A stretch of 9,916 bases of DNA from JAYZDP01 sp036337765 (GCA_036337765.1 JAYZDP010000182.1:1-9916), one strand, 5' to 3'. Counted from the first letter of the stretch, positions 1-6,314 are shown. The notes: generated by a model not told the origin, from the letters alone. Made by a program: numbers and translations.

Positions 1-255
1 ACCGCGGGTATTCAGGACATCCTGACCAAATCTCTGGGGACGAAGAACCCCCAGAACGTGATCAAGGCGACCTTTGACGGTCTGCTCAGGCTGCGTACAG
101 TGAAGCAGGCACTCGAGCAACGCGGCTTTCAGGGCGGCGTACGCGAAGAGCCGGTCGCCGAGGTCGCGCCGACAGAGGTAGTCGAAGAGGTTCCCGCCGC
201 TGTGGTCGAGGCCGGTGCGCAAGCGGGTGCCGAGGCCGCTGAGGAGGCCAACTAG
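1..255 (+). CDS. rpsE: 30S ribosomal protein S5, C-terminal part (5' end outside window)
   Basis: The frame is open from the first base and gives 84 residues before a TAG stop. The opening stretch (TAGIQDILTKSLGTKNPQNV, then IKATFDGLLRLRTVKQ) matches the C-terminal domain of S5, the small-subunit protein that helps form the mRNA entry and decoding region. Its position directly before rpmD and rplO is the standard spc-operon order. After the conserved domain ends, near QALEQRGFQGGV, there is a tail of about 37 residues rich in Ala, Val and Glu (10 Glu, with one Arg at its very start). Most S5 proteins end soon after the conserved domain, so this acidic low-complexity tail is an extension. The N-terminal double-stranded RNA-binding half lies left of the window. 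The identification rests on both sequence and context. Confidence 0.95.
   Translation, partial: TAGIQDILTKSLGTKNPQNVIKATFDGLLRLRTVKQALEQRGFQGGVREEPVAEVAPTEVVEEVPAAVVEAGAQAGAEAAEEAN
241..247 (+). promoter_or_regulatory. Shine-Dalgarno site for rpmD inside the rpsE 3' end
   Basis: GAGGAGG lies 7 bases before the GTG at 255, which overlaps the rpsE stop as TAGTG. This strong site supports the GTG start. The internal ATG at 285 has a purine run only 2-3 bases in front of it, too close for a good site. Confidence 0.7.
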
Positions 256-485
256 TGAGTGCCGACAAAGTTGCGGAAAAGGGAATGATCCGTGTTCAAC
301 AGGTGCGCAGCGCCATCGGCTCCACGCGCAAGCAGCGTGAAGTGCTGCGCACTCTCGGTCTGCGCAAGCTCAACGGCGTAGTCGAGCGCATCGACTCGCC
401 CGCGACACGTGGCGCGGTGAAAAAGATCGAGCATCTGGTCCGCATCATTGACGACGTCGGCGCAGACGCCGGAGGCGAGTCATGA
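255..485 (+). CDS. rpmD: 50S ribosomal protein L30
   Basis: The product is 76 residues long. The core (IRVQQVRSAIGSTRKQ, then LRTLGLRKLNGVVERID and TRGAVKKIEHLVRI) is the compact L30 fold of the large subunit. A GTG start overlapping the rpsE stop is favoured because a strong GAGGAGG site sits 7 bases upstream. This start gives about ten extra N-terminal residues (SADKVAEKG) compared with the usual L30 of about 60 residues, and the C-terminus adds a short acidic tail (DDVGADAGGES). Starting at the ATG at 285 instead would give a 66-residue protein closer to the usual N-terminus, so the start remains slightly open. The stop overlaps the rplO start as ATGA, which suggests translational coupling. 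Confidence 0.94.
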   Translation: MSADKVAEKGMIRVQQVRSAIGSTRKQREVLRTLGLRKLNGVVERIDSPATRGAVKKIEHLVRIIDDVGADAGGES

Positions 486-913
486 AACTACACGAGCTCA
501 AACCGAAGGCCGGCAGCCGCCGAGCGCGCAAGCGCGTCGGTAGGGGCCCCGGTTCAGGTAACGGCGTCACGGCCGGCCGTGGTGACAAGGGCCAGCGCTC
601 GCGCGCCGGATTCAGCCAGCGGGCCGGGTTCGAGGGCGGTCAGATGCCGCTCGTCCGTCGGATGCCGAAGCGCGGTTTCACCAACATCTTCCGGACCGAG
701 TACTCGACGGTCAACCTGTCGCAACTCGGAGATCTCGGCCCCGAGATCGATCCAGAGGTGCTGGGCGGCAAGGGTCTGGTGCGTCGCGGCCAGCTGGTAA
801 AGATCCTCGGCGACGGCGACGTGACGACGGCTCTTCAGGTCAAAGCCCATAAGTTCAGCGCTTCGGCGCAACAGAAGATCGAGGCTGCCGGAGGCAGCTG
901 CGAGGTCCTATGA
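482..913 (+). CDS. rplO: 50S ribosomal protein L15
   Basis: The product has 143 residues, a normal length for bacterial L15. The N-terminus begins MKLHELKPKAGSRRARKRVG and continues into a Gly/Arg-rich flexible segment (residues 19-45) that threads into 23S rRNA. The family signature EGGQMPLVRRMPKRGF occupies residues 51-66, and a globular C-terminal domain ends GGSCEVL. L15 binds 23S rRNA and is a late assembly protein of the large subunit. GGAGG at 471-475 is 6 bases before the ATG. The start overlaps the rpmD stop by ATGA, and the stop overlaps the secY start the same way. Its place between rpmD and secY is the classical spc-operon order. Confidence 0.97.
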   Translation: MKLHELKPKAGSRRARKRVGRGPGSGNGVTAGRGDKGQRSRAGFSQRAGFEGGQMPLVRRMPKRGFTNIFRTEYSTVNLSQLGDLGPEIDPEVLGGKGLVRRGQLVKILGDGDVTTALQVKAHKFSASAQQKIEAAGGSCEVL

Positions 914-2289
914 TCGACAGTCTCCGCAATATCTTCGCGATTACTGAGCTGCGCAACCGGCTGGCGTTTACGTTCGCCCTGCTGGCGGTGTATCGGGTCG
1001 GGTGCTACATCCCGACGCCGGGCATCGATCCGGATGCACTGCTCGAGCTCATGGAGACCCTGCGGGGCACGGTGCTGGGATTCGTCAACACCTTCACGGG
1101 TGGCAGCCTCGAGCGAGTCGCCGTGTTCGCGCTCGGGATCATGCCGTACATCACGGCTTCGATCATCCTGCAGCTGCTCACCGTCGTGGTGCCCTACCTC
1201 GAGAAGCTCTCGAAGGAGGGCGAGCTGGGTCGGAAGAAGATCACTCAGTACACGCGCTACGGAACCGTCGTGATCTCGGTCATCCAGTCGATCTTCATTG
1301 GACTCTTTCTCGAGAGCCAGCCCACGCCGGGCGGCGCGTCGCTGGTCTTCAACCCCGGCTGGGGCTTCCGTCTCATGACGGTGCTGTCGCTCACCACCGG
1401 TTGCGCCTTCGTTATGTGGCTCGGCGAGCAGATCTCGGAGCGCGGGATCGGCAACGGCATCTCGCTGATCATCATGGCCGGCATCGTGGTGGGCCTGCCG
1501 GGCGCGATCGTGGGCCTGATCCAACAGGTGTCAGCGCAGACGCTGAACGTCGTCCAGGTCCTGGTCCTCGCCGTCGTCATGGTGTTGGTGATCGCCTTTA
1601 TCGTTCGAATGGAACGCTCGCAAAGGCGTATACCGGTGCAGTACGCGAAGCGCGTTGTCGGTCGCAAGATGTACGGCGGCCAGAGCACCTACCTGCCGCT
1701 GCGGGTCAACACCGGCGGCGTCATCCCGGTCATTTTCGCCAGCTCGATCGTCACCATCCCGCAGACCATTGCCCAGATGATTCAGATGGAGTGGACCCAG
1801 ACGATTGCCAACGCGATTCAGTGGGGACAGCCGGTCTACTACGTTCTGTACATCGGAGCGATCGTCTTCTTCTGCTACTTCTACATCTCGATCATCTTCA
1901 ACCCCACCGATCTTGCCGAGAACATGCGCAAGTACGGCGGCTTCATTCCCGGGATCCGTTCGGGGCGGCGTACCGCTGAGTACATCGACCGAATTCTGAC
2001 CCGGCTCACCTTGGTCGGCGCTCTCTACCTCGCAGGAGTGTCGGTGCTGCCCGAGTTTCTGATCGCGGGCTTCAATGTCCAGGGAATTCCCTTCGTCGGC
2101 CCGCAGGTCGACGCGGTCCTTCCGGGATGGATTACCCAGGGCCTAGGGTTGAACTTCTATTTCGGCGGCACGTCACTGCTGATTGTTGTCGGCGTGGCGA
2201 TGGACACCATGCAGCAGATCGAGTCGCAGCTCGTGATGCGCAACTACGACGGCTTCATGAAGCGCGGGAGGCTCCGTGGGCGACGCTAG
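910..2289 (+). CDS. secY: Preprotein translocase subunit SecY
   Basis: This 459-residue polytopic inner-membrane protein is the channel subunit of SecYEG, which moves unfolded proteins across or into the membrane with SecA or the ribosome. About ten hydrophobic segments are visible. Family landmarks in order: the plug/TM2 region (FTGGSLERVAVFALGIMPYI, 62-81), TASIILQLL (82-90), LGEQISERGIGNGISLI (171-187), the pore-side GGVIPVIFASSI (269-280), NPTDLAENMRKYGGFIPGIR (331-350), and GGTSLLIVVGVAMDTMQQIE (419-438). The C-terminal cytoplasmic tail is MRNYDGFMKRGRLRGRR. In the fifth cytoplasmic loop the usual PGIRPG reads PGIRSG, but the functionally important Arg is kept (R350). The start overlaps the rplO stop (ATGA), with GAGG 4 bases upstream. 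The 3' end overlaps adk by 14 bases. Confidence 0.98.
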   Translation: MIDSLRNIFAITELRNRLAFTFALLAVYRVGCYIPTPGIDPDALLELMETLRGTVLGFVNTFTGGSLERVAVFALGIMPYITASIILQLLTVVVPYLEKLSKEGELGRKKITQYTRYGTVVISVIQSIFIGLFLESQPTPGGASLVFNPGWGFRLMTVLSLTTGCAFVMWLGEQISERGIGNGISLIIMAGIVVGLPGAIVGLIQQVSAQTLNVVQVLVLAVVMVLVIAFIVRMERSQRRIPVQYAKRVVGRKMYGGQSTYLPLRVNTGGVIPVIFASSIVTIPQTIAQMIQMEWTQTIANAIQWGQPVYYVLYIGAIVFFCYFYISIIFNPTDLAENMRKYGGFIPGIRSGRRTAEYIDRILTRLTLVGALYLAGVSVLPEFLIAGFNVQGIPFVGPQVDAVLPGWITQGLGLNFYFGGTSLLIVVGVAMDTMQQIESQLVMRNYDGFMKRGRLRGRR

Positions 2290-2851
2290 CGGCGGCCGCA
2301 TCGTCTTTCTCGGCCCACCGGGATCCGGCAAGGGGACCCAGGCTGTGGGGCTCGCCGAGGCGCTCGGGATTCCGGCGATCTCGACCGGTGACATGCTGCG
2401 CGAGGCGGTGGCTGCCGGCAGCGAGCTCGGGGCCAAGGTCGATGCCATCATGCAGTCGGGCGATCTCGTCGGAGACGATTTGATGGCGGAAGTGGTCAAG
2501 GATCGCCTTGCCAAGGACGACACCGCGAGCGGGTTTCTGCTCGACGGCTATCCACGCACCGCACCGCAGGCCGAGACGCTCGCGGGCATCCTGGCCGGGA
2601 GTGACGACGATCTTGACCACGTGGTCTTCATCGACGTGCCGGAGGAGGTGCTGGTGGCCCGCGCCGTGGCACGCCAGCGGGCCGACGACAAGGTCGAGGT
2701 GGTGCGTGAGCGCCTTCGCGTATACCGCGAGAAGACCCAGCCGCTGGTCGATCGCTACCGCGACCAGGGCCTGCTCCGACCGATCGATGGCGATCACACG
2801 ATCGAAGAGGTGGCGTCGTCGATCCGCGCAGCCGTGGAGAACGGTGCATGA
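2276..2851 (+). CDS. adk: Adenylate kinase, short-lid type
   Basis: Adenylate kinase interconverts ATP + AMP and 2 ADP in the cytoplasm. The product is 191 residues. The P-loop is GPPGSGKGT (13-21), the AMP-binding segment STGDMLR is at 37-43, and DGYPRT (90-95) is the AMP-site signature. After VLVARAVARQRADD the protein goes straight into VRERLRVYREKTQPL, so it lacks the roughly 30-residue LID insert and its possible zinc-binding cysteines. It is therefore the short form, as in many GC-rich lineages. The start is a GTG inside the secY 3' end, with GGGAGG at 2266-2271 leaving a 4-base spacer. The 14-bp overlap suggests coupling to secY translation. An adk gene between secY and map is common in this operon outside gamma-proteobacteria. 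Confidence 0.96.
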   Translation: MGDASGGRIVFLGPPGSGKGTQAVGLAEALGIPAISTGDMLREAVAAGSELGAKVDAIMQSGDLVGDDLMAEVVKDRLAKDDTASGFLLDGYPRTAPQAETLAGILAGSDDDLDHVVFIDVPEEVLVARAVARQRADDKVEVVRERLRVYREKTQPLVDRYRDQGLLRPIDGDHTIEEVASSIRAAVENGA

Positions 2852-3618
2852 GCATGGTGCTCAAGACTGTCGGCGAGGTCGAGCTGATGGCCGAGGCCAA
2901 CGCCATCGTTCACAGCGTGCTCGACGACATGGCGACGATGGTCGCTCCGGGCATGACGACCCTCGAGCTCGACTGCCACGCCGAAAAGAAGATCCGCGCC
3001 GCCGGTGGTGTTCCTGCCTTCCTCAACTATCGGGGCTTTCCAGCGACGCTGTGCACCTCGATCGACGACGTCATCGTGCACGGGATCCCGAATCGGCAGC
3101 AGCTGGAAGAGGGCGCCATTCTCGGCGTCGATTGCGGTGTGATCTACAAGGGCTACTACGGCGATGCTGCGCGTACCTTCCCGGTGGGGCAGGTCAGCGA
3201 CGAGGCGCGCGAACTGCTCGAGGTGACCCGCCGTTCGCTCGAGCTGGCCGTTGAGAAGGTGCACTCCGGCAATCACTTGTCGGACATCGGCCACGCGGTG
3301 GAAAGCTTCGTGGTTGAGCGGGGTTTTTCGGTGGTGCGCGAGTTCGTCGGTCACGGTATCGGCACGGCGCTTCACGAAGACCCTCAGATCCCGAACTTCG
3401 GGCGAGCGGGCCGGGGCCCGAAGCTGAGGCCCGGCATGGTCCTGGCGATCGAGCCGATGGTCAACGTCGGGGGCGCGGCGGTCAAGGTCGACAGTGACGG
3501 CTGGACCGCGCGAACCGCCGACGGCTCGCTGTCTGCTCACTTCGAGTTCTCGGTGGTGGTCACCGAGAGCGGTCCTCGGGTGCTCGACGGTGTCGCGTGC
3601 GCGGCTGCTCAGAGCTGA
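2848..3618 (+). CDS. map: Methionine aminopeptidase, type I
   Basis: This cytosolic metalloenzyme removes the initiator Met from nascent proteins. The product is 256 residues with the pita-bread fold and no N-terminal extension (type Ia). The metal ligands are all in place: D95 (ILGVDCG), D106 (YGDAART), H169 (FVGHGIG), E202 (AIEPMV) and E233 (HFEFSVVV). The substrate-side histidines H78 (VIVHGIPN) and H176 (ALHEDP) are also present. One deviation is that the residue after the last Glu ligand is Phe (F234), where the common motif reads EHT. The start overlaps the adk stop (ATGA), with GGAG at 2836-2839 leaving 8 bases. A second ATG two codons later is a possible alternative. Co-expression with ribosomal genes fits a job at the ribosomal exit tunnel. 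Confidence 0.97.
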   Translation: MSMVLKTVGEVELMAEANAIVHSVLDDMATMVAPGMTTLELDCHAEKKIRAAGGVPAFLNYRGFPATLCTSIDDVIVHGIPNRQQLEEGAILGVDCGVIYKGYYGDAARTFPVGQVSDEARELLEVTRRSLELAVEKVHSGNHLSDIGHAVESFVVERGFSVVREFVGHGIGTALHEDPQIPNFGRAGRGPKLRPGMVLAIEPMVNVGGAAVKVDSDGWTARTADGSLSAHFEFSVVVTESGPRVLDGVACAAAQS

Positions 3619-3631
3619 AGGGAGAGTTGCA

Positions 3632-3856
3632 ATGGCGCAAAAGGAAGAAGCGATCGAAGTCGAAGCCACGGTAATGGAGACGCTTCCTAACGCCATGTTT
3701 CGAGCGGAATTGCAGAACGGCCACATGGTGTTGGCTCACATCTCGGGAAAGATGCGTAAGCACTTCATCCGTATCCTTCCCGGCGACAAGGTCCTGGTAG
3801 AGCTCAGTCCCTACGACCCGAGCCGCGGCCGTATCGTTTATCGGCTGCGAGGGTAG
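3632..3856 (+). CDS. infA: Translation initiation factor IF-1
   Basis: The 74-residue product is a single OB-fold protein that binds the 30S A site and assists IF-2 and IF-3 during initiation. Recognisable segments are MAQKEEAIEVEATVMETLPN, AMFRAELQNGHMVLAHISGK, MRKHFIRILPGDKVLVELSP and YDPSRGRIVYRLRG, all close to the family consensus. The frame stays open further upstream into map, but the ATG at 3632 gives the usual IF-1 N-terminus and has AAGGGAG about 7 bases before it. There is a 13-base gap after map. The map-infA-rpmJ-rpsM order is the common arrangement in bacteria that keep infA inside the ribosomal cluster. Confidence 0.97.
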   Translation: MAQKEEAIEVEATVMETLPNAMFRAELQNGHMVLAHISGKMRKHFIRILPGDKVLVELSPYDPSRGRIVYRLRG

Positions 3857-3867
3857 GAGAAGAGACG

Positions 3868-3981
3868 ATGAAAGTAAGACCCTCGGTCAAGAGAATGTGT
3901 TCGAAATGCAAGGTCATCCGCCGCCACGGCGTGATTCGGGTGATTTGCGAGAACCCCAAACACAAGCAGCGTCAGGGGTAG
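3868..3981 (+). CDS. rpmJ: 50S ribosomal protein L36, zinc-ribbon (C+) form
   Basis: This small gene encodes 37 residues starting MKVRPSVKRMCSKCKVIRRH and ending NPKHKQRQG. The four zinc ligands of the C+ form are all present: C11, C14, C27 and H32. L36 is the smallest large-subunit protein and packs near helices of 23S rRNA domains II and V. AGGAGA lies about 7 bases before the ATG. It sits 11 bases after infA and 4 bases before rpsM, its standard place. Having all four ligands suggests that zinc is required. Whether a zinc-free paralogue exists elsewhere in the genome cannot be seen here. Confidence 0.97.
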   Translation: MKVRPSVKRMCSKCKVIRRHGVIRVICENPKHKQRQG

Positions 3982-3985
3982 GTCA

Positions 3986-4366
3986 ATGGCAAGAATCGCA
4001 GGAATAGATCTTCCGCCGCAGCGGCGCATCGACATCGGTCTGACCGCCATCTATGGCGTGGGCAGGGCGCGAGCGCTCAAGCTTCTCGCCGAGGCCGAAG
4101 TCGACGGCGCCACCAAGGTCAAAGATCTGACCGAGGAGGAGGCCCGCAAGATCCGCTCGGTGATCGATGAGGCGGGCCACGTTGAGGGTGACCTTCGCAA
4201 GGAGATCACCACCGATATCAAGCGGCTGATGGAGATCGGCTGCTACCGCGGGGTGCGGCATCGCCGCGGCTTGCCGGTGCGCGGTCAGCGCACCCACACT
4301 AACGCCCGCACCCGCAAGGGTCCGCGCCGCATGACAATCGCGGGTAAGAAGAAAGTGACGAAGTAG
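3986..4366 (+). CDS. rpsM: 30S ribosomal protein S13
   Basis: The product has 126 residues, slightly longer than the E. coli protein. It begins MARIAGIDLPPQRRIDIGLT and continues with AIYGVGRARALKLL, the helix-hairpin-helix-like N-terminal part. The central EIGCYRGVRHRRGLPVRGQ and the very basic tail (RTHTNARTRKGPRRM, ending KKKVTK) are family hallmarks. S13 sits in the head of the 30S subunit, contacts the P-site tRNA through its tail, and makes intersubunit bridges with the large subunit. In the usual order it is the first gene of the alpha operon. Here only 4 bases separate it from rpmJ and no promoter is evident, so the spc and alpha parts may be one transcript. Confidence 0.97.
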   Translation: MARIAGIDLPPQRRIDIGLTAIYGVGRARALKLLAEAEVDGATKVKDLTEEEARKIRSVIDEAGHVEGDLRKEITTDIKRLMEIGCYRGVRHRRGLPVRGQRTHTNARTRKGPRRMTIAGKKKVTK

Positions 4367-4368
4367 CT

Positions 4369-4767
4369 ATGGCAAAGTCTGATGACAGTAAGGGCGGCAG
4401 CCGCCGCAAGGAGAAGCGAGTGGTGCCGCACGGAGTTGCGCACATTCAGGCGACTTTCAACAACACACTGATCTCGATCACCGATCCCGACGGCAACATC
4501 GTTTGCTGGTCGTCGGCGGGTCGAGCCGGTTTCAAGGGCTCGCGCAAGGGTACGCCCTATGCCGCGCAGACCGCCGCGCAGAACGTCGGGCATCAGGCCC
4601 GCGACTATGGCGTGCGCTCGGTCGACGTACTCGTGAAGGGCCCAGGCGCCGGGCGGGAATCGGCGATCCGTAGCCTCCAGACCACCGGCATCGACGTCAA
4701 GTCGATCCGCGACGTCACGCCGATCCCCCACAACGGTTGTCGGCCGCCCAAACGGCGCCGCGTCTAG
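4369..4767 (+). CDS. rpsK: 30S ribosomal protein S11
   Basis: The product has 132 residues. After a basic N-terminus (MAKSDDSKGGSRRKEKRV) come HIQATFNNTLISITDPDGN and WSSAGRAGFKGSRKGTPYAA. The signature GVRSVDVLVKGPGAGRESAI is at 81-100 and DVTPIPHNGCRPPKRRRV ends the protein. S11 lies on the 30S platform near the mRNA exit, next to S18 and S21. The Asn122-Gly123 pair in PHNGCRPP matches the site known to form isoaspartate in E. coli S11. The gene starts 2 bases after rpsM with only a weak ribosome site, so coupling to rpsM is likely. It is followed by a 79-base gap instead of the rpsD gene often found next. Confidence 0.97.
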   Translation: MAKSDDSKGGSRRKEKRVVPHGVAHIQATFNNTLISITDPDGNIVCWSSAGRAGFKGSRKGTPYAAQTAAQNVGHQARDYGVRSVDVLVKGPGAGRESAIRSLQTTGIDVKSIRDVTPIPHNGCRPPKRRRV

Positions 4768-4803
4768 ACCGCAACCGACCGTTCACAAGAAGAATCTCTC
4801 TCA

Positions 4804-4821
4804 GTCGGGCCATAGCCCGGC
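4804..4821 (+). promoter_or_regulatory. Small hairpin in the rpsK-rpoA gap
   Basis: The 79-base gap 4768-4846 holds a short stem: CGGGC (4806-4810), loop CATA, GCCCG (4815-4819). One U-G pair and one G-C pair outside it bring the stem to 7 bp. There is no T-run after it, so a terminator is unlikely. It lies 13 bases before the rpoA ribosome-binding site AAGGAG (4835-4840), which is 6 bases from the ATG. It could act as an mRNA stability or processing element, or as a translational control site. Its function is inferred only. Confidence 0.35.
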
Positions 4822-4846
4822 CGGAAGGCAGAAGAAGGAGTACCCC

Positions 4847-5845
4847 ATGCATTGGAAGGGTTTTCAGCGCCCCCAGCGGGTTGAAGTGGAAATGGATTCC
4901 CTCACGGAAACCTACGGCAGGTTCTCGGCACAGCCGTTCGAGCGTGGCTTCGCCACCACGATCGGCAACGCCCTGCGCCGTTGCCTACTCTCGTCGATCG
5001 AAGGGGCCGCCATCACTGGCGTTCACATCGAAGGAGTGCTCCACGAGTTCTCCTCGATCTCTGGCGTCGTCGAGGACGTGTCCGACATCATCCTCAACCT
5101 GAAGCAGATCCCGATCCGTCTTCACAGCGGAGATTCGAAGATCATCACCATCGATGCGTCCGGCGAGCAGACCGTCAACGCCGGTGCCTTCGAGGCCGAC
5201 CCTTCGATCGAGATCGCCGATCCCGATCGATTGGTCGCTACGCTCAACGACGAGGGCAATCTCAAGCTCGAGGCTCAGATCCGCAACGGTCGCGGCTACG
5301 TCGCCGCCGACAAGAACTTCGACGAGGCCATGGGCATCGGCTGGATTCCGATCGACTCGGTTCACAGCCCGGTGCGCAAGGTCAACTACAAGGTCGAGTC
5401 GGCCCGGGTGGGTCGATCCACAGACTACGAGCGCCTCAACCTCGAAGTGTGGACCAACGGCACCATCAGCCCGGAGGATGCCATGTCGATGGCTTCGACG
5501 TTGCTGAAGGACCACCTGACCATATTCATCCACCTGGAAGAATCGATGGTTCAGGAGGCTCCTGCCGAAGTTCCGGTCGAGCTATCGGGCGTCGACGCGC
5601 TGCTGGCCAAGGAGATCGACGAGCTCGACCTCTCGGTCCGGTCAGCCAACTGTCTGAAGAACGCGAATATCCACACCCTGCGCGAGCTCGTGCGGCGCAC
5701 CGAGAAGGACATGATGGAGACCAAGAACTTCGGTCGCAAGTCCCTCGAGGAGCTCCAGGATCTGCTCGGCAAGCTCGGTCTCAGCTTCGGCATGGACATC
5801 CCCGAGGTGCCCACTGGTCAGCCTGAGCCGGACCTAGTCGGCTAG
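4847..5845 (+). CDS. rpoA: DNA-directed RNA polymerase subunit alpha
   Basis: This 332-residue protein is the assembly platform of RNA polymerase; a dimer binds beta and beta'. The N-terminal domain (1 to about 235) contains FERGFATTIGNALRRCLLSS (31-50), the dimerisation and beta-contact region, and KVNYKVESARVGRSTDYERL (178-197). A short linker rich in Glu, Pro and Val leads to the C-terminal domain. There LDLSVRSANCLKNANIHTLR carries R265, N268 and C269, and NFGRKSLEEL carries G296, K298 and S299. These are the residues, with the same numbers, that bind UP-element DNA and activators in E. coli, so UP-element recognition is probably conserved. AAGGAG is 6 bases before the ATG. The gene is flanked by hairpins on both sides, and its stop codon lies inside the second one. 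Confidence 0.98.
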   Translation: MHWKGFQRPQRVEVEMDSLTETYGRFSAQPFERGFATTIGNALRRCLLSSIEGAAITGVHIEGVLHEFSSISGVVEDVSDIILNLKQIPIRLHSGDSKIITIDASGEQTVNAGAFEADPSIEIADPDRLVATLNDEGNLKLEAQIRNGRGYVAADKNFDEAMGIGWIPIDSVHSPVRKVNYKVESARVGRSTDYERLNLEVWTNGTISPEDAMSMASTLLKDHLTIFIHLEESMVQEAPAEVPVELSGVDALLAKEIDELDLSVRSANCLKNANIHTLRELVRRTEKDMMETKNFGRKSLEELQDLLGKLGLSFGMDIPEVPTGQPEPDLVG

Positions 5846-5858
5846 GGCCGACCCTAGC
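5841..5858 (+). promoter_or_regulatory. Perfect 7-bp hairpin spanning the rpoA stop codon
   Basis: GCTAGGG (5841-5847), loop CCGA, CCCTAGC (5852-5858) form a perfect inverted repeat. The rpoA stop TAG is inside the left arm. The GGGAG ribosome site of rplQ starts immediately after the right arm. No T-run follows, so termination is unlikely. Ribosomes finishing rpoA would melt the stem, which could couple rplQ initiation to rpoA translation or mark an RNA-processing point. The role is inferred. Confidence 0.45.
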
Positions 5859-5869
5859 GGGAGATTCCC

Positions 5870-6253
5870 ATGCGTCACGCAGTAAGAGGCCGCAAGCTTG
5901 GCCGCACCACGGCCCATCGGCGGGCGATGTTTCGCAACCAGCTCGCCTCGCTGGTGCTTCACGAGCGTATCGTGACCACCTTGGCGAAAGCCAAGGAGCT
6001 GCGTCCGTTGGCTGAGAAGCTGGTCACCAAGGGCAAGAACGACACCGTCGCCTCGCGCCGGCAGGCCCGCAAGTGGCTCCTGGATCGTGACCACGTCAAG
6101 CGGCTCTTCGACGACGTCGCGCCGCGATTCGTCGACCGGCAGGGCGGCTACCTGCGCATCACGAAGCTCGGTCCCCGCAAGGGGGACGGAGCGGAGACGG
6201 CTGCCTTGGAATTCGTCGACTACGACCCGGATCGGGTCGCGAGCGACGACTAG
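5870..6253 (+). CDS. rplQ: 50S ribosomal protein L17
   Basis: The product has 127 residues. It starts MRHAVRGRKLGRTTAHRRAM and continues with FRNQLASLVLHERIVTTLAKAKELRPLAEKLVT, the strongly conserved helical core of L17. The second half (RLFDDVAPRFVDRQGGYLRI, then TKLGPRKGDGAETAALEFVD) completes the domain, and the protein ends in a short acidic tail (DPDRVASDD). L17 is a large-subunit protein near the exit-tunnel side of the ribosome. GGGAG lies about 7 bases before the ATG, just after the rpoA-stop hairpin. It is the last gene of the alpha operon, as in most bacteria, and is followed by a strong stem-loop and a convergent gene. Confidence 0.97.
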   Translation: MRHAVRGRKLGRTTAHRRAMFRNQLASLVLHERIVTTLAKAKELRPLAEKLVTKGKNDTVASRRQARKWLLDRDHVKRLFDDVAPRFVDRQGGYLRITKLGPRKGDGAETAALEFVDYDPDRVASDD

Positions 6254-6278
6254 CCTCGCTCGCGGCGCCAGAGGGTGA

Positions 6279-6314
6279 TCGCGAAGGGCGTGCTAGCCAG
6301 CGTGCTCTTCGCGG
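6279..6314 (+). terminator. Stem-loop at the rplQ / EF-G-like convergent junction, probable terminator of the alpha operon
   Basis: In RNA made from the + strand, 6280-6294 pairs with 6299-6313 as a 15-bp stem: 12 Watson-Crick and 3 G-U pairs, closing a 4-base loop AGCC. One more U-G pair sits at the base. It begins 26 bases after the rplQ stop. There is no T-run after it, so it is not a textbook intrinsic terminator. In RNA from the minus strand the G-U pairs become C-A mismatches, so the structure favours the rplQ transcript. The right arm and loop overlap the last codons and stop of the convergent gene. Confidence 0.45.

Noticed and set aside
2794..3726. 310-codon open frame on the - strand across map and infA
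   Set aside because: It is antisense to two well-recognised genes in a tight operon and has no family features of its own.
3982..3985. A separate alpha-operon promoter or S4-type leader before rpsM
   Set aside because: Only 4 bases separate rpmJ and rpsM and I see no convincing -10/-35 pair inside rpmJ, so the two operons appear fused.
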